Shown here: piece after piece, positions 1 through 9,193 of the stretch
Position numbering within the stretch: position 1 is the stretch's first letter
Layout: each line of letters starts with the position of its first letter
DNA from: Nitrospirota bacterium
Lineage (GTDB): Bacteria > Nitrospirota > Nitrospiria > Nitrospirales > NS-4
Reading direction: 5' to 3'
Assembly (NCBI GenBank): GCA_005877565.1
Contig: VBOK01000061.1
Span: 1 to 15,490, forward strand
Length of the DNA stretch: 15,490 nt
Program-made: the position numbers and the translations under genes
The notes under the pieces: model-generated
Database searches by the model: none
Seen by the model: only the letters and a program-made list of their open reading frames with translations
Told to the model about the DNA's origin: nothing

Positions 1-104
1 TTCTGCTTGATCCCTTCGTTCTTCAGGTGCTGCTCGAATTTCTCCAGGGCTTGCCCCATGAATTCCTCGAAGAGCGAGTTGTCGAACAGGGTCTTCATCT
101 TCAT
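1..104 (-). CDS. Unknown protein, N-terminal part only (runs off the left edge)
   Basis: Only the first 34 residues are present, beginning MKMKTLFDNSLFEEFMGQAL. I do not recognise the family. The visible part is a short charged helix-forming stretch with acidic and amphipathic character and no signal peptide or membrane segment. The start is chosen because a strong ribosome binding site, GGAGGAGG (110-117 on the complementary strand), lies 5-6 bases upstream of the ATG at 104. A second ATG two codons in (98) is less well spaced. The gene is divergent from dciA, with 51 bases between the two start codons. Confidence 0.6.
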   Translation of the reverse strand, partial: MKMKTLFDNSLFEEFMGQALEKFEQHLKNEGIKQ

Positions 105-120
105 GGCGGCCTCCTCCGTC

Positions 121-149
121 TTGACGGGCATGCAGCAACGGGCTACGAT
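121..149 (+). promoter_or_regulatory. Sigma-70-like promoter of dciA, giving a leaderless transcript
   Basis: The -35 box TTGACG (121-126) and -10 box TACGAT (144-149) are separated by exactly 17 bases. The start codon of dciA begins at 156, seven bases after the -10 box, which is where transcription would be expected to start. No ribosome binding site lies between the -10 box and the ATG. Inference from sequence only; no transcript data. Confidence 0.6.
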
Positions 150-155
150 AACTCC

Positions 156-635
156 ATGGCCAAGCGTCCCGGCTTGATCGCGATCCCGGATGTCCTCGGC
201 CAGCTTCTCAAAAGTCACGGGATGGAGTCCCGCATGCTGGAGTACACGCTCCAGCAGCACTGGCCCGAGATCGTCGGCGAGCACATCGGACACCATACCT
301 GGCCCGAATCCATCCGCCACCGAAAACTCTACCTGGTCGCTGAGAACTCGGTCTGGCTGCAGCAGCTCCGGTTCCTGAAACCGGAGCTCCTGGCGAAGCT
401 CTCGTCGTGCGCCGGCGGTGACGCCATCACCGACATCGTCTTACGCGCAGGAACACCGCCTGCTCCTGAAGTCGAAGCAAGCGCTTCGGCCCAACCTCCT
501 CCAACCACGACGAAGACAAGGGCCACCGTGCCTGATGACGTGCAGGCTTCGATCGAGGCGGCCGTCCAACCAGTCCACGATCCGGCCCTCCAAGCGCGGC
601 TCCGTGCCCTGCTTGAGAAATCGGCATCCTCCTAG
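156..635 (+). CDS. dciA: DciA-like protein (DUF721), probable replicative helicase loader/adaptor
   Basis: A protein of 159 residues. Residues about 20-90 match the DUF721 pattern: a helix with W35 and the IVGEHIG stretch, then HT-P, a beta strand (KLYLVAEN) and the SVWLQQLRFLKPELL helix. This is the KH-like fold of DciA, which in many bacteria helps to load or activate the DnaB helicase in place of DnaC/DnaI. The tail (about 100-159) is Pro/Thr/Ala-rich and probably disordered, ending in a short helix. The ATG at 156 is chosen because the family homology begins just after it and a promoter ends six bases before it; an in-frame ATG at 27 would add 43 residues with no family character, running through the divergent gene and the promoter. 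Its closeness to gyrA and dnaA fits a replication role. It converges on the next gene with a 4-base overlap. Confidence 0.85.
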   Translation: MAKRPGLIAIPDVLGQLLKSHGMESRMLEYTLQQHWPEIVGEHIGHHTWPESIRHRKLYLVAENSVWLQQLRFLKPELLAKLSSCAGGDAITDIVLRAGTPPAPEVEASASAQPPPTTTKTRATVPDDVQASIEAAVQPVHDPALQARLRALLEKSASS

Positions 636-1183
636 CTCGTTCCCGCCTTGCCTTGAAAGAGGATGCGCACGCCCATGGATGGCCTCTCGCCCTTTGCGCC
701 CGATTCCGGCACGAATCCCATGACGCCAAGCTCCGTGTCGGCCGCGAGACGATACAGCCCTCGCACGGCACGTTCGAAGCCGGCCCGGGCCAGCGGATCC
801 CTGCCGCGCAGATACTCTTTCAGCGAAGCTTCTTCCGACAGGCCTGGATTGTCGAACACATAGATCGTCACGCGCTGGTAGAGGCCAGCCGGATCGCCGG
901 GCGTAGTGGGCTTGATCTTGAGACGCGCGAACTGCTTGCGGTCGCCGTGGCCCACGGTCTGGAACCGCACGAGCAGCGCTTCGATCTCAGGGTCCGTCGT
1001 GCTGGGCGGCACGTTGACGGTCACGATCTCTCCCTGCTGGGCCATCACGCTATAGGGGGGGATGGAGCGGTCCGGCGCGGTCAGGATCATGCCGACCACG
1101 GTAATGACGATCAAGCCGATGCAGAGCGTGAGCGCAGTCTTGACAAGGGGGTCGAGGGGTTTCTTGGACTGCTCAACCTCCAT
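632..1183 (-). CDS. Unknown small membrane-anchored protein downstream of gyrA
   Basis: A protein of 183 residues that I do not recognise. After a short cytoplasmic stretch with basic residues (KK at 7-8, K15) there is one hydrophobic segment at about residues 16-36 (LTLCIGLIVITVVGMILTA), a signal anchor or uncleaved signal peptide. The remaining 145 residues would face the periplasm and contain beta-rich stretches (EIVTVNVPPST, RVTIYVFDN) and an Arg/Leu-rich helical part. The start at 1183 is chosen because it overlaps the gyrA stop by 11 bases, so translation is probably coupled; the reading frame stays open upstream, but that part is the gyrA coding region in another frame. Its stop codon overlaps that of convergent dciA. 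Function unknown; a role linked to gyrase is not supported beyond gene position. Confidence 0.7.
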   Translation of the reverse strand: MEVEQSKKPLDPLVKTALTLCIGLIVITVVGMILTAPDRSIPPYSVMAQQGEIVTVNVPPSTTDPEIEALLVRFQTVGHGDRKQFARLKIKPTTPGDPAGLYQRVTIYVFDNPGLSEEASLKEYLRGRDPLARAGFERAVRGLYRLAADTELGVMGFVPESGAKGERPSMGVRILFQGKAGTS

Positions 1184-3683
1184 TGTTCCCGATGGCGGGG
1201 TCGGGCTCGTCTCCGTTCGAACCCGCGCCGCCGCCCTCGCCGGGCCCCTCGCCTGGCGACTCGGCCAGCTTGGCCACACCCACAACACGGTCGGTCTCTG
1301 TCATGTCGATCAGCCGCACCCCCTGCGCGTTACGGCCGATCTCGCGCACGTCGTCCACGCGGGTGCGGAGGATCTTGCCCTCGGCCGTCATGACCATGAT
1401 CTCGTCCCCGTCGCGGACCTGATGGAACGAGACCGCGGGCCCGTTCTTCTCGGTCACCTTGACGCTGATGATGCCCTTGCCGGCCCGGCCCTGGAGCCGA
1501 TACTCGCTCACGAGCGTGCGCTTGCCGTAGCCGCGCTCCGTGACCGTGAGGATGGACGTGGTGGAATCAGGGGTGATCGTCTCCATGCCGATCACGTAGT
1601 TCCCCTCGTCCAGGGTGATGCCGCGCACGCCGTGGGCGGTGCGGCCCATCGGCCGGACGTCCTCTTCCTTGAAGCGGATGACGATCCCATCGCGGGTGCC
1701 GAGCAAAATCTCTCGCTGGCCGTCCGTGATCTCCACGCCGATCAGCTTGTCGCCTTCATCCAGCGTCAGCGCGATGATCCCGCCCTGGCGCGGATTCCTG
1801 TACGCAGACAGCTCCGTCTTCTTGATGGTACCCATCCGCGTCGCCATGACCACGTAACGGTCTTCGCGAAACTCCTGGACAGGCAGGGTGGCCGTCACCT
1901 TCTCGTCCCCGGAAAGGGCGAGGAGATTGACCATCGCCTTGCCCTTGGCGGCCCGGCCGGCCTCGGGAATCTCGTGCACCTTCAGCCAGTACACCTTCCC
2001 GGCATCCGTGAAGAACAGGAGGTAGTCGTGTGTCGAGGCCGTGAAGAGGGTCGCGACGAAGTCCTCCTCCTTAGTCCCCATCCCAATCTTCCCCTTGCCG
2101 CCGCGCCGCTGCGCCCGGTAGAGGGAGACGGGATTGCGCTTGATGTAGCCGGCGTGGGAGATGGTCACCACCACCTCTTCCTGCGCGATCAGGTCCTCGA
2201 TGTTGATCTCGGCCTCCTCCGGCACGATGAGGGTCCGCCGCTCATCCTCGTATTCCTCCTTGAGGGACAGGAGCTCGTCCTTGATGAGCTGCCGGACCAA
2301 GGCCTCGGAGGCCAGCACGGACTTGAGGTAGGCGATCTTCTTGATGGTCTCCTCGTACTCCTGGATGAGCTTCTCGCGTTCGAGCTGTGTGAGGCGTTGC
2401 AGCTTCATGTCCAGGATGGCGTTGGCCTGGATCTCCGTCAGGCGGAACTGCCGCGAGAGGCCGGTGCGGGCCTCCTCCGGCGAGTGCGATCGCTTGATCA
2501 GGGCGATCACGGCGTCCAGGTTGTCCAGCGCGATCTTCAGGCCTTCGAGGATGTGGGCCCGCTCTTCCGCCTTACGCAGGTCATACGCAGTCCGGCGAAG
2601 CACGACCTCGCGCCGGTGCTCGATGAAGGCCTCCAGGATCTGCTTGAGGTTCAGCACCTCGGGGCGGTTGTTGACCAGCGCCAACATGATCACCCCGAAC
2701 GTGCTTTGCATCGGCGTGTGCTTATAGAGGTTGTTTAGCAGCACGAGGGGGATCCCGCCCTTCTTGAGCTCGATGACGATCCGCATGCCGTCCCGGTCCG
2801 ACTCGTCCCGGAGGTCTGCAACGCCGTCGATGCGCTTCTCCTGGATCAATTCAGCGATCTTCTCGATCAGCTTCGCCTTGTTGACCTGGTAGGGGATCTC
2901 GGTCACGACGATCCGGTCGCGCTCCGTGCGCTCGTCGGTCTCGATGACGGCCTTCGCCCGCAGCGTGAGGAGCCCGCGCCCGGTCGTGTAGGCGTCCCTG
3001 ATCCCCTGGGTGCCGTAGATGTAGCCAGCGGTGGGGAAGTCAGGTCCCGGGATGACCTCCATGAGCGCCTCGACCGTCATGCCCGGGTTTTCGATCAGCT
3101 TGATGAGGCCTGTCACAACCTCGCCCAGGTTGTGGGTCGGGATGTTCGTCGCGTATCCGACTGCGATCCCGCCAGCACCGTTGACAAGGAGGTTCGGCGC
3201 CTTGGCCGGCAGGACCAGCGGCTCCATGCGCGACTCGTCGTAGTTGGGGCGGAAGTCAACGGTCTCTTTGTCGATGTCGGCGAGCATCTCCTCGGCAAGC
3301 TTCGTGAGGCGCGTCTCGGTGTATCGCATCGCGGCCGGAGGATCGCCGTCCACTGAACCGAAGTTGCCCTGGCCATCCGCCAAGGGATAGCGCATGTTGA
3401 AGTCCTGCGCCATCCGCACGAGGGTGTCGTAGATCGCCGCGTCGCCGTGTGGGTGGTAGTTCCCCATGATCTCGCCGACGATCTTGGCGGATTTGCGGTA
3501 GGCCCGGTTGTGGACCAGTCCCATCTCGTGCATGCCGTAGAGGATCCGGCGGTGGACCGGCTTGAGTCCGTCCCGGACGTCGGGAAGCGCGCGTCCCACG
3601 ATCACGCTCATCGCGTAATCGAGATAGGACGAGCGCATCTCGTCTTCTATCGCGACCTGCGTCAGTCTCTCGTCAACAGGCAT
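1173..3683 (-). CDS. gyrA: DNA gyrase subunit A
   Basis: A protein of 836 residues (E. coli 875). It is the breakage-reunion subunit of the GyrA2GyrB2 complex that introduces negative supercoils ahead of replication forks and behind RNA polymerase. The winged-helix and tower domains fill about residues 8-500; the catalytic tyrosine is Y121 with R120 before it. The C-terminal beta-pinwheel (about 505-805) carries the GyrA box QRRGGKG at 525-531, which distinguishes gyrase from topoisomerase IV. The quinolone-contact helix reads GDAAIYD (80-86): Ala82 stands where E. coli has Ser83, while Asp86 (E. coli Asp87) is kept. The tail is Gly/Pro/Glu-rich with no fold visible. The ATG at 3683 follows AAGGAG (3691-3696) by seven bases. 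It lies 218 bases after gyrB, so it may have its own promoter or control region. Confidence 0.98.
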   Translation of the reverse strand: MPVDERLTQVAIEDEMRSSYLDYAMSVIVGRALPDVRDGLKPVHRRILYGMHEMGLVHNRAYRKSAKIVGEIMGNYHPHGDAAIYDTLVRMAQDFNMRYPLADGQGNFGSVDGDPPAAMRYTETRLTKLAEEMLADIDKETVDFRPNYDESRMEPLVLPAKAPNLLVNGAGGIAVGYATNIPTHNLGEVVTGLIKLIENPGMTVEALMEVIPGPDFPTAGYIYGTQGIRDAYTTGRGLLTLRAKAVIETDERTERDRIVVTEIPYQVNKAKLIEKIAELIQEKRIDGVADLRDESDRDGMRIVIELKKGGIPLVLLNNLYKHTPMQSTFGVIMLALVNNRPEVLNLKQILEAFIEHRREVVLRRTAYDLRKAEERAHILEGLKIALDNLDAVIALIKRSHSPEEARTGLSRQFRLTEIQANAILDMKLQRLTQLEREKLIQEYEETIKKIAYLKSVLASEALVRQLIKDELLSLKEEYEDERRTLIVPEEAEINIEDLIAQEEVVVTISHAGYIKRNPVSLYRAQRRGGKGKIGMGTKEEDFVATLFTASTHDYLLFFTDAGKVYWLKVHEIPEAGRAAKGKAMVNLLALSGDEKVTATLPVQEFREDRYVVMATRMGTIKKTELSAYRNPRQGGIIALTLDEGDKLIGVEITDGQREILLGTRDGIVIRFKEEDVRPMGRTAHGVRGITLDEGNYVIGMETITPDSTTSILTVTERGYGKRTLVSEYRLQGRAGKGIISVKVTEKNGPAVSFHQVRDGDEIMVMTAEGKILRTRVDDVREIGRNAQGVRLIDMTETDRVVGVAKLAESPGEGPGEGGGAGSNGDEPDPAIGNNGG

Positions 3684-3901
3684 GCGCTATCTCCTTATGC
3701 GGATGCTGCCATCCTCTTGCGGGTGGCACCGCCAATGTCGCCGAAGGTGGAGGGGTGACGACGAGCGGGCGCACGGGCGGAGCGGAGGGCGCTTGCAGCC
3801 GAGTCCGCGGGGCTGCGACGGCGAGAAGCGCCCGAGCACGTCCGGGCTGCTCGGCGACAGGACCCCGGCGCACAGACGACAGAACCCGCTCGTGTATTTC
3901 G
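3684..3901 (-). other. gyrB-gyrA spacer with nested inverted repeats, no gene
   Basis: The spacer is 218 bases, very GC-rich and without a convincing gene. It holds several perfect inverted repeats: GGGCGCTT (3787-3794) with AAGCGCCC (3826-3833); directly continuing inside it, GCAGCC (3795-3800) with GGCTGC (3811-3816); CCGAGCA (3832-3838) with TGCTCGG (3848-3854), which shares two bases with the first and so competes with it; and an outer pair ACGAGCGGG (3761-3769) with CCCGCTCGT (3885-3893). No T-run follows on the transcribed strand, so it is not a plain intrinsic terminator. It may fold in the gyrB-gyrA transcript or be a protein-binding or processing site; chance pairing in GC-rich DNA remains possible. 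Confidence 0.45.
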
Positions 3902-6382
<2,481 letters not shown>

Positions 6383-6405
6383 AGACCTCCTTCGCTAGGC
6401 CCTCC

Positions 6406-7527
6406 CTAGATCTTCATCGGCATGACGACGCACAGGAAGCCTGGGTCGCCGTCCGATTTCATCAGGCAAGGGCTCAAGGGACTGTTGATCTCAATGGTGA
6501 CCGACTCGCCGTCCATCACAGCCAGCGCATCGAGGATGTATCGGGCGTTGAAGCCGGTGGTCAGGCTCTCCCCGCGGTACTGCGCCGGCACCTCTTCGGT
6601 AGCCTCTCCAAGGTCGGGGTTGCTCGTGTGTAGGGTGAGCGTGCCCGCCTGCAGCATCAGCTTGACCGCGTTCGTCTTGTCTTTTGAGAGCACGGCGACC
6701 CGGCGGAGCGCGCTCTCCATCGCAGCCCGCTCGATCACCGCCTTCTTGGCGCTCTCCTTCGGGATGACCTGCTGGTAGTTGGGATAGGTCCCCTCCATGA
6801 CACGCGAGGTCAGGTACAGTCCGCTCTTCTGGAAGGTGACCAGATTCTTGGTGAAGCCCAGCAGCGGCTCGCCCTCCTCTTCTTCGAGCAGCCGCCGCAT
6901 CTCCTGAGCCGCCTTGCGCGGAATGATGGCCTTGACCTCTTTGGGAAGGTCCGTCCCTGCATTCGCCAGTTCGCTTTCGGCGATCGCCAGGCGATGCCCG
7001 TCGGTGCCGACCAGTTTCATCGTGATCTTCTTTTCGGAGGAGAGCAGCGTGATCAACAGGCCGTTGAGGATGTAACGCGCGTCGTTGTCGCCGACCGCGA
7101 AGAGGGTCTTGCGGAGCAGCGACGCAAGCCCGCTCCCGGGAATGGCCACGCGCCCTTCGCGCTCGATCGTGGGCAGCGCCGGGAACTCCGACGCCGCCAT
7201 CCCGACGATTTTGAACTGGCTCCGACCGGCCTGGATCTGGACCCAGTTGTTCTCCTGCGTCGTGAATGTCACCTCGCCGTCCGCCACCTCTTTGAGGATC
7301 TCGTAGAGTTTGCGCGCGGAGAGGGTGACGCTCCCGGCCTGAAGGACCTCGGCTTTGTAGTGTCCCCGGATGCCGATCTCAAGGTCCGTTGCCACCAGTC
7401 CAACCCCATCCTGTTTCGTCTCCAGCAAGATGTTGGAGAGCACCGGCATGGTATTGCGCTTCTCCACTATTCCCTGGACGCGCTGCAGCCCGGTCAGCAA
7501 CTCGTCCCTGGCAATCTTGATCTTCAT
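6406..7527 (-). CDS. dnaN: DNA polymerase III sliding clamp (beta subunit)
   Basis: A protein of 373 residues, normal length for the clamp. It is made of three similar domains (about 1-120, 127-245, 246-373) and dimerises into a ring that holds DNA polymerase III and many partner proteins on DNA. Landmarks are the N-terminal LQRVQGIVEKRNTMPVLSNI, the GTDGHRLAIAE block in the second domain, a YPNYQQVIP stretch, and the C-terminal VVMPMKI, the usual VVMPMRL ending that shapes the partner-binding pocket. The start at 7527 is preceded by AAGGAGG (7535-7541) with a seven-base gap; an upstream in-frame ATG at 7716 would place 63 non-homologous residues over the end of dnaA and is rejected. The gene is 20 bases after dnaA and 23 before gyrB, in one probable operon. 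Confidence 0.97.
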   Translation of the reverse strand: MKIKIARDELLTGLQRVQGIVEKRNTMPVLSNILLETKQDGVGLVATDLEIGIRGHYKAEVLQAGSVTLSARKLYEILKEVADGEVTFTTQENNWVQIQAGRSQFKIVGMAASEFPALPTIEREGRVAIPGSGLASLLRKTLFAVGDNDARYILNGLLITLLSSEKKITMKLVGTDGHRLAIAESELANAGTDLPKEVKAIIPRKAAQEMRRLLEEEEGEPLLGFTKNLVTFQKSGLYLTSRVMEGTYPNYQQVIPKESAKKAVIERAAMESALRRVAVLSKDKTNAVKLMLQAGTLTLHTSNPDLGEATEEVPAQYRGESLTTGFNARYILDALAVMDGESVTIEINSPLSPCLMKSDGDPGFLCVVMPMKI

Positions 7528-7547
7528 CGGCCTGCCTCCTTCTGGGC

Positions 7548-8891
7548 TTATGCGCTGGTGATCTGGCGCCTCAACTCCTCGAGTATTCCGAGCAGGCCGG
7601 TATCGCTCTGTTTTCCTTTCTCGACCTGCTTGCACGCGTGCATGACGGTGGTGTGGTCCTTGCCCCCGAAATGCCGCGCGATTTCGGGATAGGACTGCTG
7701 TGTGATTTCCCGGCACAGGTACATCGCGATCTGCCGCGGATAGACCAGCGCCTTCGTACGCCGCTTGGACTTCAGGTCCGCCAACTTGATGTGGAACTTC
7801 GTCGCGACGGCCTCCTGCACCGCGTCGAGCGTAATCACGTGCTTCTTCTCGTCGACCAGTTCCCTGAGCACGTTTTGCGCCATCTCGAGCGTGATGGCCT
7901 GACCGGTCAGCGACGCGTAGGCCCCGAGCCGGATCAGCGAACCTTCCAGTTCCCGGATGTTCGCCTTGATGTTGGTGGCCACGAACAACGCGACATCGTC
8001 CGGGATAGCGATGCCCTCGCGCTCGGCCTTGTCCCGGAGGATGGCGATCCGGGCCTCTAGGGGGTAGGGCTGGATGTCGGCCACGAGGCCCCAGTCGAGA
8101 CGGGAACGCAATCGCTCCTCCATCTCGCGGATGTCCTTGGGATATCGGTCGCTTGACAGGACGATCTGCTTGCGGGCCTCGAAGAGGCTATTGAAGGTGT
8201 GGAAGAATTCCTCCTGGGTCGCCTGCTTGCCGGCGATGAACTGGATGTCGTCTACCATCAGCATGTCGATGTTGCGGTACCGGCGGCGAACATCAATCAT
8301 CTTGTCATACCGGATACCGTTGATGACTTCGTTGGTGAACTGCTCGGACGTCACGTACGCGATCCGGAGATCCGTATGCTCGAGAACGTAATTGCCTATT
8401 GCGTGCATGAGGTGCGTCTTCCCCAGCCCCACGCCTCCGTAGATCAGCAACGGATTGTACGCAGTTGCTGGCGACTCGGCGACCTTCATGCTTGCGGCAC
8501 GGGCCAGTTGGTTGTTGGGGGCGGCAACGAAATTTTCAAAGAAATACCTAACGTTTATCTGTCCCGTTCTTCTTCCGCGTGTTCCTCCCGTGACCCCTGG
8601 CCGGTCAAGACTTTCACGAGGCGCAGCTTTCTCCTGCGGCTCTGCCTCAGATACGACAAAGCCCACGCGCAAGTTATACCTGCCCGTCGTATCCCGTAGA
8701 ATTTGCTCTAGCAAGCCTTGGTAGTGATCCCGTATCCAGTCGCGATAAAATCTGTTGGGAACCTTGACCCTCGCCTCATTTTCATTGATTTCCCCTAAAG
8801 ATAGGCCTTGAAACCAGGTATCAAAGATTTCTTTCGACACCTGTTCTCGAAGCCGGCTGATGCTCGTTTCCCAAATGGTCGCTATATCCAC
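7548..8891 (-). CDS. dnaA: Chromosomal replication initiator DnaA
   Basis: A protein of 447 residues that binds DnaA boxes, melts oriC and recruits the helicase. Domain I (about 1-80) is followed by a short linker (about 82-112). The AAA+ domain has Walker A GGVGLGKT (152-159), Walker B MLMVDD (210-215), sensor 1 around LSSDRYP (245-251), an arginine finger candidate R264 (LRSRLDWGL) and sensor 2 REL-EGSL (313-319). Domain IV carries the DnaA signature GGKDHTTVMHA (409-419), with Lys411 where E. coli has Arg. The start is GTG at 8891 with a weak AAGGG seven to eight bases upstream. The start codon lies within an 8/9 DnaA box, which would allow DnaA to repress its own gene. It leads the dnaA-dnaN-gyrB operon. 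Confidence 0.98.
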   Translation of the reverse strand: MDIATIWETSISRLREQVSKEIFDTWFQGLSLGEINENEARVKVPNRFYRDWIRDHYQGLLEQILRDTTGRYNLRVGFVVSEAEPQEKAAPRESLDRPGVTGGTRGRRTGQINVRYFFENFVAAPNNQLARAASMKVAESPATAYNPLLIYGGVGLGKTHLMHAIGNYVLEHTDLRIAYVTSEQFTNEVINGIRYDKMIDVRRRYRNIDMLMVDDIQFIAGKQATQEEFFHTFNSLFEARKQIVLSSDRYPKDIREMEERLRSRLDWGLVADIQPYPLEARIAILRDKAEREGIAIPDDVALFVATNIKANIRELEGSLIRLGAYASLTGQAITLEMAQNVLRELVDEKKHVITLDAVQEAVATKFHIKLADLKSKRRTKALVYPRQIAMYLCREITQQSYPEIARHFGGKDHTTVMHACKQVEKGKQSDTGLLGILEELRRQITSA

Positions 8892-8892
8892 A
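8884..8892 (+). promoter_or_regulatory. DnaA box overlapping the dnaA start codon
   Basis: ATATCCACA matches TTATCCACA at 8 of 9 positions. It covers the GTG start codon of dnaA (8889-8891), so DnaA bound here could block its own expression as well as contribute to the origin. Confidence 0.55.
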
Positions 8893-8909
8893 GTAAGCCC
8901 TTAATTTTT

Positions 8910-8927
8910 AAGAACTCCACAGTTCTT
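8910..8927 (-). repeat. Perfect 7-bp inverted repeat in the dnaA leader
   Basis: AAGAACT (8910-8916) and AGTTCTT (8921-8927) pair around a four-base loop. In the dnaA transcript this would form a small hairpin ending 18 bases before the GTG. The loop and right arm include a TCCACA core (8916-8921) like that of DnaA boxes, so a protein-binding role is equally possible. No T-run follows on the transcribed strand, so it is not a terminator. Confidence 0.4.
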
Positions 8928-8935
8928 TCCGCTCC

Positions 8936-8944
8936 TGTGGATAA
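8936..8944 (-). promoter_or_regulatory. Perfect DnaA box
   Basis: TGTGGATAA is the exact complement of the consensus TTATCCACA. It is part of a short palindrome TGGAT-AAG-ATCCA (8938-8950), so a second half-site faces it. Confidence 0.8.
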
Positions 8945-9105
8945 GATCCACTCGTGTGCCTACACATCTGGCTTGCATTGCTGACAGAGATCACCATCTT
9001 TGCATCACGCTGGTTATCTATCCCCAGCACACATTCCGAGTCACCCCCTAATCTCCTCAGACACAGAACCATCCCATATAGTTGATCGTCTAATGTATTT
9101 TTGTT

Positions 9106-9114
9106 TTGTCCACA
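9106..9114 (+). promoter_or_regulatory. DnaA box next to a trinucleotide tract
   Basis: TTGTCCACA matches the consensus at 8 of 9 positions. It is flanked on the left by an AT-rich stretch and followed 13 bases later, in the same orientation, by CTA repeats (9128-9168), the order expected for a basal unwinding element. Confidence 0.6.
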
Positions 9115-9127
9115 CCATGCACACTCA

Positions 9128-9168
9128 CTATTCCCACTACCATCTCCTACTCCTATTTTCTAAACCTA
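9128..9168 (+). other. CTA/TAG-rich tract, possible DnaA-trio element
   Basis: CTA occurs at 9128, 9137, 9147, 9153, 9160 and 9166, some spaced 6-7 bases apart; on the complement these read TAG. DnaA-trios (three-base units with A in the middle, often TAG read 5' to 3') guide DnaA onto single strand beside a DnaA box. The units here are separated rather than contiguous, so the match is imperfect. Confidence 0.35.
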
Positions 9169-9193
9169 CATCGAAAGAGGAGGGCAAAAGTGA

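Larger units (their letters stand above)
8884..9193. other. Candidate chromosomal replication origin (oriC)
   Basis: This is the roughly 300-base gene-free region upstream of dnaA. It contains a perfect DnaA box (8936-8944, minus orientation), 8/9 boxes at 8884-8892 and 9106-9114 (plus orientation), a weaker 7/9 site at 9018-9026, an AT-rich stretch (9089-9109) and a CTA/TAG-rich tract (9128-9168). Its GC is low against the gyrase genes (25 of 60 bases at 9121-9180). Location next to dnaA plus clustered boxes is the classic bacterial arrangement. The exact unwinding site is inference. Confidence 0.7.

Noticed and set aside
27..155. Upstream extension of dciA to an ATG at 27
   Set aside because: The extension runs over the promoter and the divergent left-edge gene, and adds residues without family similarity.
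1062..2738. Long open frame on the plus strand opposite gyrA
   Set aside because: It is antisense to a certain gene, its composition (many Asp, His, Leu, Val) is that of a reverse-complement shadow, and it has no recognisable domain.
3787..3854. Intrinsic terminator between gyrB and gyrA
   Set aside because: Hairpins are present, but no T-run follows them on the transcribed strand.
7528..7716. Upstream extension of dnaN
   Set aside because: It would lie over the end of dnaA; the strong ribosome binding site at 7535-7541 fixes the start at 7527.
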